A stretch of DNA of 64,000 bases from Punica granatum (Eukaryota; Streptophyta; Magnoliopsida; Myrtales; Lythraceae), in assembly GCF_007655135.1 (NCBI RefSeq), contig NC_045131.1, positions 23,234,001 through 23,298,000 of the forward strand, in the 5' to 3' direction. Under the pieces are notes generated by a model. It searched no databases. It saw only the letters and a list, made by a program, of their open reading frames with translations, and was not told where the DNA came from. Below are positions 23,260-35,614 of this stretch, piece by piece. Position 1 is the stretch's first letter. Each line of letters starts with the position of its first letter. Made by a program: the position numbers and the translations under genes.

Positions 23260-24160
23260 TATTAATAAAATATTACACTAGTTTTACTCATTCAATTTGG
23301 TAAAATTGGTATATTATTTAATAATAAAATATTTTGTGAAATTCGAAATATAACTTACCGTTTTAATATGAATGGTAAGACTTACTAATAATATATTAAA
23401 ACATTACATGGATTTTACCAAATAAAACTGGTAGAATTACCTCATCACCATAATAAAAAAAATCTTGCTTTTTTCATGTCCGTATTTATCATTGAAATTA
23501 CTACTATTCATATCCAAAAAGTCCTGATTTTTTTCATTAACAAAGAACTTGTAATAAACTCGAGTAACGCAGGCAATAGGTAAAGATTAAAAAACTTTTG
23601 CGAATTTCTCCTGTTACTCTCAGCCGAAATATTTTCGATGAGAGAAATATTTATTTTGAAACACATGTCTAAAGCAAAAAAGGGCTCCCCTGGTCCCACC
23701 TGCCTATAAATATTAAAGAGCCTCAGATCAGAGAGATTTTCCCCCTATTGTCATTCGCCTCCTGGAGACCCTCCCCCCCCTTGTCTCTCGAACACTCTCC
23801 AGTCTCCACACATCCATTTAGTCTTTTCCATTTAACGGGGGTCTAATGTCTAGTTCTTTTTAAAAAAAAAGATTTACTTATCATAGAAAATATTTATGTG
23901 ACACCACGCGTAAAGCCCGAAGAAACTCTCCGTCTCACTTTCATTTGCCTAAAACACCCTTAGTGAAAATAATCTTTATGCTATTATAATATTTAAAACA
24001 ATGAGTTCGCATTTTTAACGTAGAACAATATTTTCGTTGCATGACCTTTCATTTCACCACCAATAGTGTTGTGGCATGTGACACGATATCATGCTGCCAC
24101 GTAACTTATAGAAGTTGAAAGAACCAACACTTATTAAAAGGTAGAAATTTATATTTATAA
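23260..24160. other. Gene-free stretch
   Basis: AT-rich continuation of the repeat array's 3' neighbour with repeated GGTAAAATT words to about 23460. Then mixed DNA with a CCTATAAATA motif at 23703 and a pyrimidine-rich tract at 23745-23800, which looks promoter-like but leads to no ORF. Confidence 0.3.
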
Positions 24161-24163
24161 TAA

Positions 24164-24202
24164 CTAGATGTTGTACCCATGCTACGCACGGAATTATATA
24201 TA
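24164..24202 (-). mobile_element. Helitron-like 3' terminus (minus strand)
   Basis: On the minus strand the sequence reads as a GC-richer hairpin (CCGTGCGTAGCATGGG), about 6 bp of spacer and then CATCTAG followed by T. A short hairpin ahead of CTRR, with insertion before a T, is the standard Helitron 3' end. The element body would lie at higher coordinates. The matching 5' TC end was not identified. Confidence 0.5.
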
Positions 24203-24369
24203 TTTTTAATTTTTTGTATAAATGTAAATTATAAATATAATTATAGTAAGGAGTTATAAGATACTGAGAGAAATCAGAACCAAATAATTTTATTGTGTGG
24301 AAGTACTCTATGTGATGCATTTACATCATGCAATATCGTCTTTATCAGTACAGGAACTCAGCCTTCCAG

Positions 24370-25830
24370 GGACAACAATTGAGATGGAAAACTCTGACTC
24401 TACATGATATAGAGATGGAAAAGTCCATCTTAACGGATCCGTCTCAAAAAGCCTTGTCCCAAACTAAAGAGATGAAAATTTCCGTCTCAGTAAAAAATGA
24501 AAGGGAAATTGGAGATAGAAAAATTCATCTAAACTTCATAGATGAATAAACCCGTCGCTAATTGAGACAAAAAAGGGGACGTAATTTGTTGTCTCTACCT
24601 TAGAGACAGAAAGAGAGACAAAGCTTTCCATATATCCATTAGAGAGGGAAAATTTCGTTTTTCTCTTTGTCTCAATCCTTGAGACCTAAAACTCATCAAA
24701 AAATATAAAAAGAAAAGAAAATAATTATTTTGGCCAAGCCTACAGGGAGCACGAGCTTGTGTGCACCAACCACATATACAAAGGGTGCAATGCACCTCTG
24801 TCTCTTTAATTGTGTGGGCTTTCATTCGCGAAGACTCGAACCAAGGTCTTCACCCTAGTGCTCCTGTGTATTACTATCTAGGCTACTCCCATTTATTGTT
24901 ACTTTTTAATATTTCATTATATTTATTATTATCTATTTAGAATAATATTTACTTTTCTATTACTTATTTGTTAAATGCTTGTACTCTTATTGTAATTTGT
25001 ACATCTTTCCTCATACTATTAATATTTTGTATGTAACTTATTTATTATTTTATCTACGAAAATTATAATGCACAATCGTTATTCATCTCTATTATTTTAA
25101 TATTTTTAAAAAATTTTATATTGACTTTCTTTATAATTTATATTCATATACCGAACTATTTCTTATCTCATTTACACTCAATATCAAAACTAATGTGATC
25201 AATTAATAACTTATTTGATGCATTTAATATGCGAGTGATCAAATTATTTAATTTTCAAAGTGTGAAACCTAAGAGGACTTTCAGGTTTTACAAAAGGTGA
25301 AGAAGAAGATTCGGAATGAAAAAAGAGAAAAAAGAAGAAATTATATTCGAAATATAAGAAGTATCTGGATCCATAGAGACAGAGATTTGAGATAGAAATT
25401 TTCGTCTTTATGTGGATAGAGATGGGAATTTGAGACAAATATTTTCGTCTCATTATTAAGAGATGAAATTTTCCGTCTCTTGATCCGTCTAAAAAAACAA
25501 GACAGAGTTTTACGTCTTATTTTCCTTCTCTTTGATGATATACAGAATTTCCCATCTCAATTTAAAATTTCCTTTGCAAAACTAAGACAAACTTATTTCG
25601 TCTCAAAATTTTGTCTCTATAGTAGAGACAAATTTTGAGACGGAAAGTGTCATCTCCATATTAAGAGACAGTCTTTTTCATCTCCTAATTCGTCTAAAAT
25701 AATGAGATAGAGATTTCCTTCCTTTTTATCACATATCGGATGATAAATGAAATTTTACGTCTTAATGTCAAAATTTCCGTCTCAAAATAGAGACAATCTC
25801 ATTTCTTCTCAAAATTCTATCTCTATATGA
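24370..25830. repeat. Block rich in GAGACGGAAA / TTTCCGTCTC inverted repeats
   Basis: Many copies of short words of the GTCTC..GAGAC type in both orientations, including a near-perfect 20-bp-stem hairpin at 25597-25640 (CGTCTCAAAATTTTGTCTCT with its complement). Subterminal arrays of this sort are known in plant CACTA elements, but I could not find CACTA termini. No transposase ORF is present. Confidence 0.5.
24735..24897 (-). mobile_element. tRNA-derived SINE-like sequence, separate family
   Basis: On the minus strand a tRNA-like head begins at about 24897: GGGAGTAGCCTAGATAG serves as a plausible A box and CTTGGTTCGAGTCTTCG as a B box about 40 bp later. An unrelated tail follows. It differs from the other SINE family in the window. 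No clear poly(A) or target duplication. Confidence 0.45.
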
Positions 25831-27165
25831 CACTATTCCTATTTCTCAAAATTATTTCATGCTAGTATTGTACACGATTATATTATCATTTTATAATCAC
25901 ATGAAATATCTACCAAATAGTTGCATGTTAGGAGTCATTTTAATTTCAAAGAAAACTCATTTTTTTGTTATTTACAAAAGGAGGATGAACTTTATATAAA
26001 TAATTCAAAATAATTAAAGCTAATAAAATAAAATATGGAATGTGAGAAACGATTTTGAATGCAACAATGGACTGTTTTTATTGAAACAGGAGGGAGGATA
26101 GGATTGTGGGGGAATCTGGAATGGGTAGTTATATTTTCTTAAACTTCCTCTCATCCATTGGATCTTAATTATTCATTGTATATCTTCAATTGCATGTTAG
26201 GAAATAGGAAATTAGACTAAGCTAGTTTTCTTCTCCCTTCTATAGAAGTATGGATGTTTGATTATTTAATATGAACTTCTATAATAATAATTTTCAAGCA
26301 TATAAGGAGTTATAAATGAAATGAGCAGTTATGATTTTGTTTTTAGTACATAAGCATGTAATTGTGTTTGCCTATCTCGGTGAAGATTATTGAAAACATG
26401 AAAATTGTAGGTCTTTTTAGATTTTTTATGCACTCTTCCCGAATTTCATAAAATTAATTAATTGGATTCATCTTTTCATTATAGTCATTTAATCAATCTC
26501 ACAGGTCAAAAGTCACTTAACAATGAGCTGAGGGCTTGAAAATTCAAACGACGACGTTAATCCTCCCTTTTCATTTCACAAATATATATTATATAAAGAT
26601 TAAATGTAATTATTGTTATTATTCTATTGAAAGGAGACTATGGTGGGTGCGAAATCACAATGTTTGCTTCCAATGTATATCAAACTTTACGTTTAAAACT
26701 TCCAATGTTACTTTACACAACCGGAAAAATCATAGCACCAGAATTCTACTTTGGCATAGTGGAGACTCTTCGTGATTATGAAAAGAATTTCATATATCCT
26801 AGATTGGGGCTATGGCAGTACTTTCTATTATATAAAAGTATTAGATATGTTATATTTCTTGAATTAACTGTTTTATAATATACTTCCACAACTCAGTTGT
26901 AAAAATCGAAAAATTCTATTTGTAGTCTCAAAAAAAAAAATACTCAATCATTCTACACATGTTCCAGTATCAAGAGTAAATTAAATAAAAATGCACTCTA
27001 ACGAAGGTATATATCCTCACACCTCATGAGAAGAACAAAAGAATAAACTCTCCCGCCAATAGATTGGACTCCTACTTTGTGACTTGAAGTTAAAAAATAT
27101 TATGGTAGTAATTGTCACTTTAACTATAGATTATCGATTATTTTATTTTCTTAATAATTATAGTC
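25830..27165. other. Gene-free AT-rich stretch
   Basis: No convincing coding region; the ORF at 26627-26878 has no recognisable domain and no splice partner. It ends in the Helitron-like terminus at 27166. Confidence 0.3.
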
Positions 27166-27276
27166 CGCACACGGGTTTAACATCTAGTATATGTTATGGT
27201 ACTAATTATCATTTTTTAATTTATAATTTTCTTGCTTAGATTTGATTACTGTGTATAGCAAGAGTTAACATCTAGT
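27166..27276 (+). mobile_element. Two tandem Helitron-like 3' termini
   Basis: CCGCACACGGG hairpin-like GC-rich motif followed by TTTAACATCTAG and T (CTAG at 27184-27187), and a second, more decayed AACATCTAGT end 88 bp later at 27268-27276. The ~88 bp between them repeats the preceding ~88 bp (TGGTAnTAATTnTCA words), so the end was duplicated. The orientation is opposite to the terminus at 24164. Confidence 0.5.
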
Positions 27277-27479
27277 ATATATCGATGGGCTATGAGGATT
27301 AGTTGGACGAGTTTAATTGTATCGATTTTTGGAAATGCAATCTTTTCCTTTAAAAAAAAAACAAAAAACTCTGTAGTTAGCCCAATTCAACACAAAAAAG
27401 GGACTTTAGCCCAATTAGATAGAAGATATTCTTTTACCACTAATATTCGGCCCGGCCCATAGTCGAAGCACTCCCTTTC

Positions 27480-28281
27480 CCGGCCGGCGCCCTCGCTTTT
27501 TACAATTCCGACGGGGACGGATTCCGACGGCCGTGCCAGAGCTTCAATCCATGAGATCGTCAGAGAGCCGAGCGATAATCATCAACCCGACCGGAGAGTT
27601 ACAGGCACAGTCACCAAAAGCTCTTTCCTTTCCTCCCCGTTCACAGTCATCTCGCAGATTCCTTTCGTCTTGCTTCTCCATCAGAGCGCATTGAACCCTT
27701 TGCAATTCATCGTGAATTTGTCGTCTCGAAGCTGTCAATTCCTCTCCTTCTGTTCCGTGTCTTTGACTTTCTTCTTCTTTGATGCGACTGGAAATGCGGT
27801 TTTAGCTGAAACCTTCCCCTCTGTCAAGAGGTTTTGTCTGCTCGAGCAGTTATACTGTACGCTTTCTGCTTGCATCCTGCTTGTTCGTCGAACAAAGCTG
27901 TGCGGCTGTGACTTGCTGTATGGTTAGGAAGAAGTGAATCAAATTGCATAACAGTGTTCTCATTAGCAACACAAGGTGAGCTCATTATTATTTCTTTCGT
28001 CTTCTTTGGTCTCTCCTCTTTCGGTTCTGCTTTTTGTTTCTTCTATTCTGTTGGTCATTCTATTTGATTTCCGCAATTTTGCCTCTTTCCGATTTTCACT
28101 GGGTCCCTTTTTTTTTTTGGGTCTCGGCTCAGGGAATGTAAACAACGGGGAAGATCTCCCTGATGATTTTGTTCTGTGGTTTGGTGTTTGTAGAGGTTGG
28201 TGCTTTCTGGGCAAATGGATCATCCGCAGGGACAAGAAGTCTAAATGCTCGTGTGATGCAAGATTAGCTGCAAAGAGAAAA
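27480..28281 (+). promoter_or_regulatory. GC-rich promoter and 5' leader of the MBOAT gene
   Basis: A sharp rise in GC at about 27475-27545 (CGGCCGGCGCCC) followed by pyrimidine-rich leader. A likely leader intron begins with GTGAGCTC at 27975 and ends at a TTTGTAG-type acceptor near 28190. Introns in 5' leaders are common in plant housekeeping genes. The exact start of transcription is not determinable here. Confidence 0.5.
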
Positions 28282-31200
28282 ATGGCTATCCGGAGTAATA
28301 ACAAGAATGTTGTGTCATGGAAGAGGAGAGAACTTCCATTTTTGGTTCTCTATGCGATTGCTTTTTACGTGATCATCATTCGTAGATCTCTGCAACTCTC
28401 TCATGGTAATGATGTACATCACTAGCTTCAGTCACTTGCTATTGGATTTTCTTTTAAAACCCTTTGTCTTTGCCTCCTGAACTTTTCCTGCATCGGGTCT
28501 ATCTTCCTGTAACAGATCATTACTCCAAACTCTACGGGTTGCGACCGGGTTTTCTTGCTAATCGACTCAATGTATGCTTCTCATTTCTCATAGTTTATAG
28601 CTGGAAATAGATTCGAGCATAAGAAACTGCTGGATAAGTTTGGGGTTTGTGCAAGGATGGAGATTTATTTCTTATAAGAGAAGTTTTTGAGGTTGCTTAT
28701 CCCTGTGCTGTAGCTGCTTCGTGGGCAACTCTTTATGAGATTCATATCCTGCTGTATCTAGTGGGTACTAGAGTAAAAGGAGACAATCAAGATCTATCAA
28801 GACTCGAGACTAATGTTATTATCCCCTTAAACCAACTTCATTGTAATTTTTTAATTGATGAATACGAGTATCCTTGCATCTGACTTGTGGTGGTAAATTT
28901 TAATGAATCATGATAGCTAATTTAAAGTACGATGTATTTAAATTTTAGTTCATTATATACTTTCTTTCTATATTAGTATACTAATCTTGATAAAGTTGTA
29001 AATGTGAATAAGGAATTATGGGTGAGATAGGTGCTGCTTGTCTGTGTGAACTACTACCAATCGAGTAATTCAGGACTTCAAGTTATTGTGCATGGATATC
29101 ATTTCAGTTATATGTTGAATTAGATTAAGTGATCGATCTCCAGTTGAGATTCAATAATTGTAGTCTAAGCTCAGTTGGTTAAGCATTTGTGGATCATCAT
29201 AGCTTTGAATTGTTAGTGCACTTTGTTAAGTTTACCATACTTAGCAACGTCTTCCTACTTTATATACCTTATGCAGGATGTCTCAGATGCACAATGGAGA
29301 AACTTCCGTGGGAACTTGCCCATTCTTACTTTTGTTTTTGGAATTTTTGCATTGACTGCTAATATTATGAGAGCATGTTTTGGACTGAAAGCGAGGGGAA
29401 TGTCGTACATTTGGCTTTTTCTTTCTTCAGCTTACCTGGTATACCTGCATGGAGCTTGGTAAGTGGTGCATACAACTTATTTCATTGTAATCTAATAACA
29501 ATTCGAATTTCTTGCTGGTTCCTCAGGATTTCTCTAACAGATTCTCTTCTCTGTTTGTTGTAGCATTATATTTGTCATGGCAATTGCTTCCCTGAATTAT
29601 CTTCTCGTCAAGGTAAGAGCCATGCCTCAATATATTGGTTTTATTAATTATCATCTGGTCATTTATGTAAAAATTGCAATCTTTTCAATGAATATTCAGT
29701 TCCATTTGATAGAATGGCAGTATGATTAGTGCTTACAAAGACAATTTACAACACAAAAGAGCTCATGAAGGAAAAGTTGGCAGCATTATAATGAAAATAG
29801 ATATCCACGTCCTCTCTCTCTTCCTTGTTGGAAAAATATAAAGTCGTTGGTCCTCATTTATTCGATAATGTAGACCAGGATTGGCAGCTTTTTATGACTG
29901 TATTTGACTTGAATAAGTGAACAAGCATTTGGAGACAAAAAGTAAGATTTCAATTTACGTTGGATGAATTGGTCAATTGGGAAGTTGTCAAACAATAAAA
30001 CTGGAGCTAAGAGTAGCAGAGAGATATATATATAAAGAGGAAAGATCTTTTGAATTTGTGAAACTTCCATGTGTATGTTTCTGCAGATATTTGCCAGGAC
30101 AAAATACTTCCTACCACTATTATGGATCTTCAACATATTCTTTCTGATATGTAATCGTGTTTATGATGGATATTCATTCTCCATGTTTGGGTTAGTTCAG
30201 TCAGCCATTTTATTGATTTGCTTCGTCCAATTGCTAATGGTTATCATGATAATAAACATTTTATGTTGTGCATAGGGCCCATTGGCAGTACTTGGACAAT
30301 TTCCGGGGTACTTTTCGGTGGCAAATTTGCTTTAACTTTGGTACTTTCTTTACCTCCTCTCTGTGTTTGTGTTATTATGTTTTATGTGGATTTTCTTTAA
30401 AATTTCATGTATCTGCACTTCTCCTTTTCAGTTTTTCTTTGTCAGAAATTTCTATAAGACCACGCAGCATATCACATATATTGTGTTTCATTGACTTCCA
30501 AATTTTGTCGATGCTAATAAATTAATTGCCATGAAGTGAAATGACTACCAATTTACAGGGACATGATGTTTTATGAGCATTTGCAAATTGGAAACTATAA
30601 ACTAAGATTTTCAGTTGAGTGCCAATGGCCGTCCACTATTTGACTATTTCTTGTTTTGGTTTCTCTTTCATTCATTTTTCCTGCTTGTTCGCTGAACTCG
30701 ACCGACACTCTTGTTCTCACTAGTACTTTTCTATGATTCATTTCTCATCTGGTTGGCAGTTATTTTGCGCATGGTGAGCTTTGGCTATGATTACCGGTGG
30801 TCAATTCTTGGTTCTCATTTCAACCACGAGGTGTCATCATTGTTTAAAAGTTTTGACCACTTCCTGTTCTAATCATCTTAATACCTTATCCCACTGTTTT
30901 TCAAAGAGTACCCGTTGCTAATGTTAGTGCGTTTGCTGAGCACAGAAACATGTTGAACATTGCTACATTTGTAAATCAGGAAAAGCATGCTACCAATTTC
31001 TACAGGTTAACTGCCGTTTTATTCTTCAATATGTAGACTATACTTAATTGATCTTATTCTTCACCTACAAAATTTTTATATTTTCTGTACAGGGAAAAAG
31101 TGTGACGAGTGACAAGTTTTCCCTCAGCATATACCTCTGCTATTTGGTGTATGCGCCCCTCTATATTGCTGGACCGATTATTAGCTTTAATGCATTTGCT

Positions 31201-33918
31201 TCACAGGTTGGGAATATACTTGCTAAGATTTGCATCTTTGATCTATTTTTTGTTGTTTGTGGTATCGCCCACAGAGGGTCATTTGCTAGTTTCAATTTCG
31301 TAGGAACTTACTTTCTTTTGTTATGCTTATTGATAATACAAATGGAGACAATGCTACTAATGGAATTGATGTGGCTTATGTGCAGCTGGAGGCACCACAG
31401 AGAAATTACTCGGTCAAAGACATGGCTTTATATGGGATAAGGTGGCTATATAGTCTTTTCTTGATGGAACTGATGACGCACCTGCTCTACTATAATGCTT
31501 TTGCCATCAGGTTAGTTTCTCAATACTCAAACAGTGCTTTTGATACAAAGGAATGGACAAATTGGGTACTGTAATGGAAAAGTGAAGTTGGTGGGTTTCT
31601 ATGCCAATTCTTTTTCATTCCCTTCACGTTCCTTAAATCAAAACATGAGAAAAGATTACATAATATATATTCTTCCAGCTGCTTATCTACTAATCACATT
31701 TGATTCTGTGAGGACCAGTGGCATATGGAGACAGTTATCACCCATGGACGTATTCATCATCGGGTATGGGGTAAGAGTGTTTACACAATTGTTCTGGGAA
31801 TCAATTAGAAGTACCTTGATTCATCTCATTTCTCAAAAAATTTTAGAAAAAGCACTAAATTATGATTTTCTATCATAATGTTGATGCTGCTGTTATAGGT
31901 CTTAAACTTTATGTGGTTAAAGTTCTTCCTGATCTGGCGCTATTTTCGGCTCTGGTCACTGGTATATATTTGATCTAATATGGTCAACTTTTTGGGGTCT
32001 TTGCCTTTTCCTTGGTTGCTTATGATTATTCCCTTCGATTACTATTTGTCTTATAGATATGTGGCGTTGAGGCACCTGAGAACATGCCAAAGTGCATCAA
32101 TAATTGCTACAACTTGGAAAGTTTTTGGAAAAATTGGCACGCCTCTTTCAATAAATGGCTTGTAAGGTGCAAATTTTCTTCCTCTTCATGTTTCTCCTCT
32201 GTTCCTCTCAGAAGTATGACTTTGAATTTTTTTAAAAATTTCACTGTTTAGGTACATGTACATTCCCCTAGGAGGTTCTCAAAGAAAGCTGCTCAACGTT
32301 TGGGTAGTATTCACCTTTGTCGCATTGTGGCATGACCTAGAGTGGTAATTTCAGCTCTTTAAACAATATTTTTCGTGTTTCCTCATTGTCGTTTTTGAAA
32401 ATTATTGGTTAGCTCATTATTTGTCTTGTGATATATTGGTTTTAAAAATAGGAAGCTTCTTTCATGGGCATGGTTGACTTGCTTGTTCTTTGTCCCCGAA
32501 TTGATATTGAAGTCAGCAGCAAATGCTTTCAAGGTAATGACTGTTTTCAGTGCATTTTGTCTTTTCCTTTGTAATACAGTTTGTTTAGGTAATAAAATTT
32601 AAGGTCTCAAACAACAACAATTGTGCGATCCAAGTGTCTAATGGTTAGCTTTCTTTAGTTCTATTCTTCCAAACCACTCTAAGTTGAGTTAGTTGTAAAA
32701 TCTGTACCTGTATTGCAAACATCTTTCATTATTGAGTTAGTTGTAAAATCTGTACCAGTATATCTTTATCAGTTTGGTGGATCAGTTTCGACTAATACCA
32801 TCACTAATTTGGTAGAGTGATATACTATATTCTTGTTCATTTCCAAGTCATATGCGTATTCAAGAACATAATAATGGCTGTATTCTCTTGTTTATCTTAA
32901 TCTAGATCGAAAGTGCTCTTGGGGAGTTATTTTTCCGTGAAGTCAGTGCACTTGCCGGTTCAGTCACAATCACTTGTCTTATGGTCTGTTATTTGCTTCT
33001 CATGCGTTGCGCATCTTTTATTCCTACTTTTGTACATTAAAAAAGCTCTTTATATTATATTGATTAAATATTCAGCGTCAACACTGTTCAGGTTGCGAAT
33101 CTTGTTGGCTTTGTTATTGGACCATCTGGCATCAATTGGTTGATTTCTCGATTCCTCGGCAGAGAAGGTATGCCTAGAAGTGATGCAGCTTTCACTTTTT
33201 CTTTTTCAATGCCCATCTATTCTCTCGACAGCCCGTAGAAAATATTAGTCAGCTCTTTTCTATTCCGCGTCTTCTTTATATGTGAGAAATTTTTGCGGAC
33301 GTATTTTTCTTCCGATGATTATCCAGACTTGTTAGGTCTGGAGATGGGATCAGTCCATGTATGGACAAGCTGTAGCTTGACTTGACTCACAAAACTGGAG
33401 TTTAGAAAAATCGAGTGTTATTTTTCAAGCTGCAGCTAACTCAAGTAGCTTAAGCTCAGTCTTCTAAAGAGCTCGAAAAATTAGACGAGCCCGAGTATCA
33501 GCAAGTTGATTCTGAGTAGCTCAGATCATGGTTTAATCTAATTATTTGCTTCGCTGTCATATGATGGGTGTTTGTTGGGCTCCTAGACAAGACATGGCCG
33601 GTTTTGAAGACTCTTTGCAATGGTCTTAAGCAACTTACTAAGCCTAAATCTTGTCATTTTCAAAACTTAGGTCGATTTTTATTCCATTGAAAGCTCAGAT
33701 CAGTTTCAGAACCAAGTACGAATTCCCAACGGTATTCTAATCTTGCAGGACTCCCTGTCCTCCTTGGCTTGTTTGTGACGTTCTATGTTGGGACAAAGGT
33801 AAAACAACTGACCTTTAATTCTTCCAAGGCAAAATGCACGAGAGAATTAGAGTACTTACCTCCAACTTTTTTGTAGCTCATGTTCCATATTGAGGATGCC
33901 AAAAGAAGAGCTCACTGA
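28282..33918 (+). CDS. GUP1/HHAT-like membrane-bound O-acyltransferase (MBOAT), 19 exons
   Basis: Nineteen coding exons join without any frame error into 531 codons plus stop: 28282-28405, 28516-28571, 29277-29458, 29564-29612, 30087-30190, 30276-30340, 30760-30830, 30946-31005, 31093-31206, 31386-31510, 31719-31770, 31899-31961, 32057-32166, 32252-32344, 32452-32533, 32906-32983, 33092-33167, 33749-33798, 33877-33918. All introns are GT-AG. The product is a multi-span membrane protein. N-terminal marker: HYSKLYGLRPG. The MBOAT core has FWKNWHASFNKW (about 378-389) and VALWHDLEW, where His419 is the likely catalytic histidine. The closest known type is plant GUP1 (membrane-bound O-acyltransferase related to yeast Gup1 and animal HHAT). 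Yeast Gup1 remodels GPI anchors with C26 acyl chains; the plant substrate is not established. A poly(A) signal AATAAA lies at 34167-34172. The length matches the family. Confidence 0.93.
33168..33748 (+). other. Long intron 17 of the MBOAT gene
   Basis: At 581 bp this is one of the larger introns. Its middle (33340-33560) is rich in AGCTCGAG, CTCAAGTAGCTT and similar words, with weak internal direct and inverted repeats. It may be an old insertion, but no termini are visible. Confidence 0.3.
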
Positions 33919-34929
33919 CTTCAAACTTTAGACTGCCGCTTTTTCCCGACCAAATATCAGAACGTGGGACGAATTATATTAACTTGCAAAGAGATGAAGC
34001 TGCTGCTTCGGGATCAATTGACAAGTTCAAGAATCAAGACACTCTAGGAAGCAGTAGGCTTGAGTAGCTGGTGCTAGTCTGAGAATTTACTGTTCCGACC
34101 ATCGTTAGTCCGTTCATGTCTGGATGCTACTGTACTATTGACTGCTGCATTGTATAAACTTGCCGGAATAAAATTCTAATCGACTCTTTTCCCTCTCCAT
34201 TTTTATTGTCCAACGTTACTCCTGCATATGTTTGCACAACTAATGTTACTTAACAAGGACCTGATCAAAAACAGAAACGGACGTTTTCCCATTTCCGGTA
34301 GTGGAAATTTTCCAAGAAACTTCTTAATCTGCAGAAGCAGCCTTGCCTTGCTCATATTTTCCATGGCACAGTTTTCTTGATGTACGTCGGAAGAATTCTA
34401 TTTATCTTAATTGACAGTTATTCTCAATTGACAATTTTCTCTGCGAACTCGAATAGCAATACTCTGTTCTCGTTCTGCAGAGAGCTTGCCAATTAACCCG
34501 CTGTACATAGTGAACTTCTTAACCTCGTTATCGCTCGTCTGGTTGGTGGACGTTGGTGTGGTGAGATTGGATGCTGCACCGAGGCGGCGTTTATCCAGGA
34601 GTGCGCATTTTTCTTCCATCTTCTCAGTACATCTTTGTTTGATCATAATCAAATAATTAGTTCCCCACTACTGCAGCCGGGCTCGTTAGTTAATATAACT
34701 TGAAAATCAAGTCATGTTTCTATAAGTTGTAAGAATAATTTAATATAATAATTACATAAATCGAGAGGTAGAGACATATTCTTTCAAAATATATATATAT
34801 ATATATAATGTTTTAAAATGAATTTTTTTTCGATTTAGCGACTGAATATTCAGCTACGCTCATAATAAGAGATGTTTTCTATTTGCAGAATAATGTTTCA
34901 TGCTTGTATGAAATAAAAGCACCGAGATG

Positions 34930-35095
34930 GTGGACTTCATGAGTGTAACCAACGTGCTTGCGCGAGTTGGAGTTCTTATAAATGCAAAATATCCAGGCGG
35001 GGAGAACTTTATCCCTTATCGACTCAACTCGACTGGATTAGTCGGGACTTAATTGGACTTCCGGATACTTGAGTTCACACCGAAAAAAAAAGAAG
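34930..35095 (+). mobile_element. tRNA-derived SINE copy
   Basis: Carries the family 3' body: GGGGAGAACTTTATCCCTTA, CTCGACTGGATTAGTCGGG, GACTTCCGGATACTTGAG and a terminal A-rich tract (CCGAAAAAAAAAG). The head is decayed, with only a weak B-box-like GCGAGTTGGAGTTC. Same family as 61143-61318. Confidence 0.6.
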
Positions 35096-35583
35096 AAGCC
35101 AAATGTGGCACTAGTCTTTTTCTTCTTTTTTTTCACAAGAGAGATTCATGCCTTAGTACAATAAAATATAAATCATAATCGCTAATAAGGAGTACGAGTA
35201 ATCATACCGAATATTGAACTTAGAATCTCTTAGTTACCACGTGAAAACATGAGGCATTGCACAATACCCTCTTTGATTTCAAATGTGCATTAGTCTTTTG
35301 TCATATCATGTATCAAAACGCCAAAAACCGTTAAAGTTCCACACTTCCACCACCGCTTACTGACCAGTAAAATTAGCAAAATTATGCCAAATTTTCGGAT
35401 TGTATAGTGTGTTAAATGACAACTTACTAGCCATATGATTCGCGCTCAGACATTTACGTTATTTTATTTTAAAATAATATACTTTCGCAATCTTCTTTTA
35501 TGTTCAATTTATCCCAACCAAAAAGAATATTTCGCTTATATTGATATTTCAAATCGCAATTAAATTTTGTATTGTTACATGCG

Positions 35584-35586
<3 letters not shown>

Positions 35587-35614
<28 letters not shown>
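35587..35614. repeat. (AT)n microsatellite
   Basis: A perfect AT dinucleotide tract in the spacer upstream of CAF1. Other AT tracts of similar length lie at about 34790, 40470, 44664, 47830 and 52551. Confidence 0.95.

Larger units (their letters stand above)
19980..23260. repeat. Array of about 290-bp repeats, interrupted
   Basis: At least five related units in direct orientation: about 19980-20278, 20279-20575, 20755-21055, 21056-21149 continued at 22727-22950, and 22951-23245. Each carries GTGATGACAC..GTGATCTTTGGCCTCTTT, then CATATGCAAGTTC, a TTAATTACATAATTACT block and TATAGAATTATAT. Units differ by substitutions and small indels, so the array is not recent. A SINE fragment lies between units 2 and 3, and a solo LTR splits unit 4. 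Confidence 0.85.

Noticed and set aside
19980..23260. CRISPR-like repeat array
   Set aside because: Units are about 290 bp, diverged and without spacers; the window is eukaryotic.
24735..24897. A functional tRNA gene
   Set aside because: A and B boxes are plausible, but no cloverleaf with paired acceptor stem can be drawn; a SINE head fits better.
26536..26878. Two overlapping plus-strand ORFs
   Set aside because: They overlap in different frames in AT-rich DNA without any known motif or splice partner.
28647..28883. ORF inside intron 2 of the MBOAT gene
   Set aside because: It lies between exons 28516-28571 and 29277-29458, whose junction is in frame and matches the family without it.
31534..31878. 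114-codon ORF across MBOAT exon 11
   Set aside because: The frame reads through introns; only 31719-31770 is exon.
34407..34652. Minus-strand 81-codon ORF downstream of the MBOAT gene
   Set aside because: No recognisable domain, no neighbouring exons, and chance ORFs of this length occur throughout the window.
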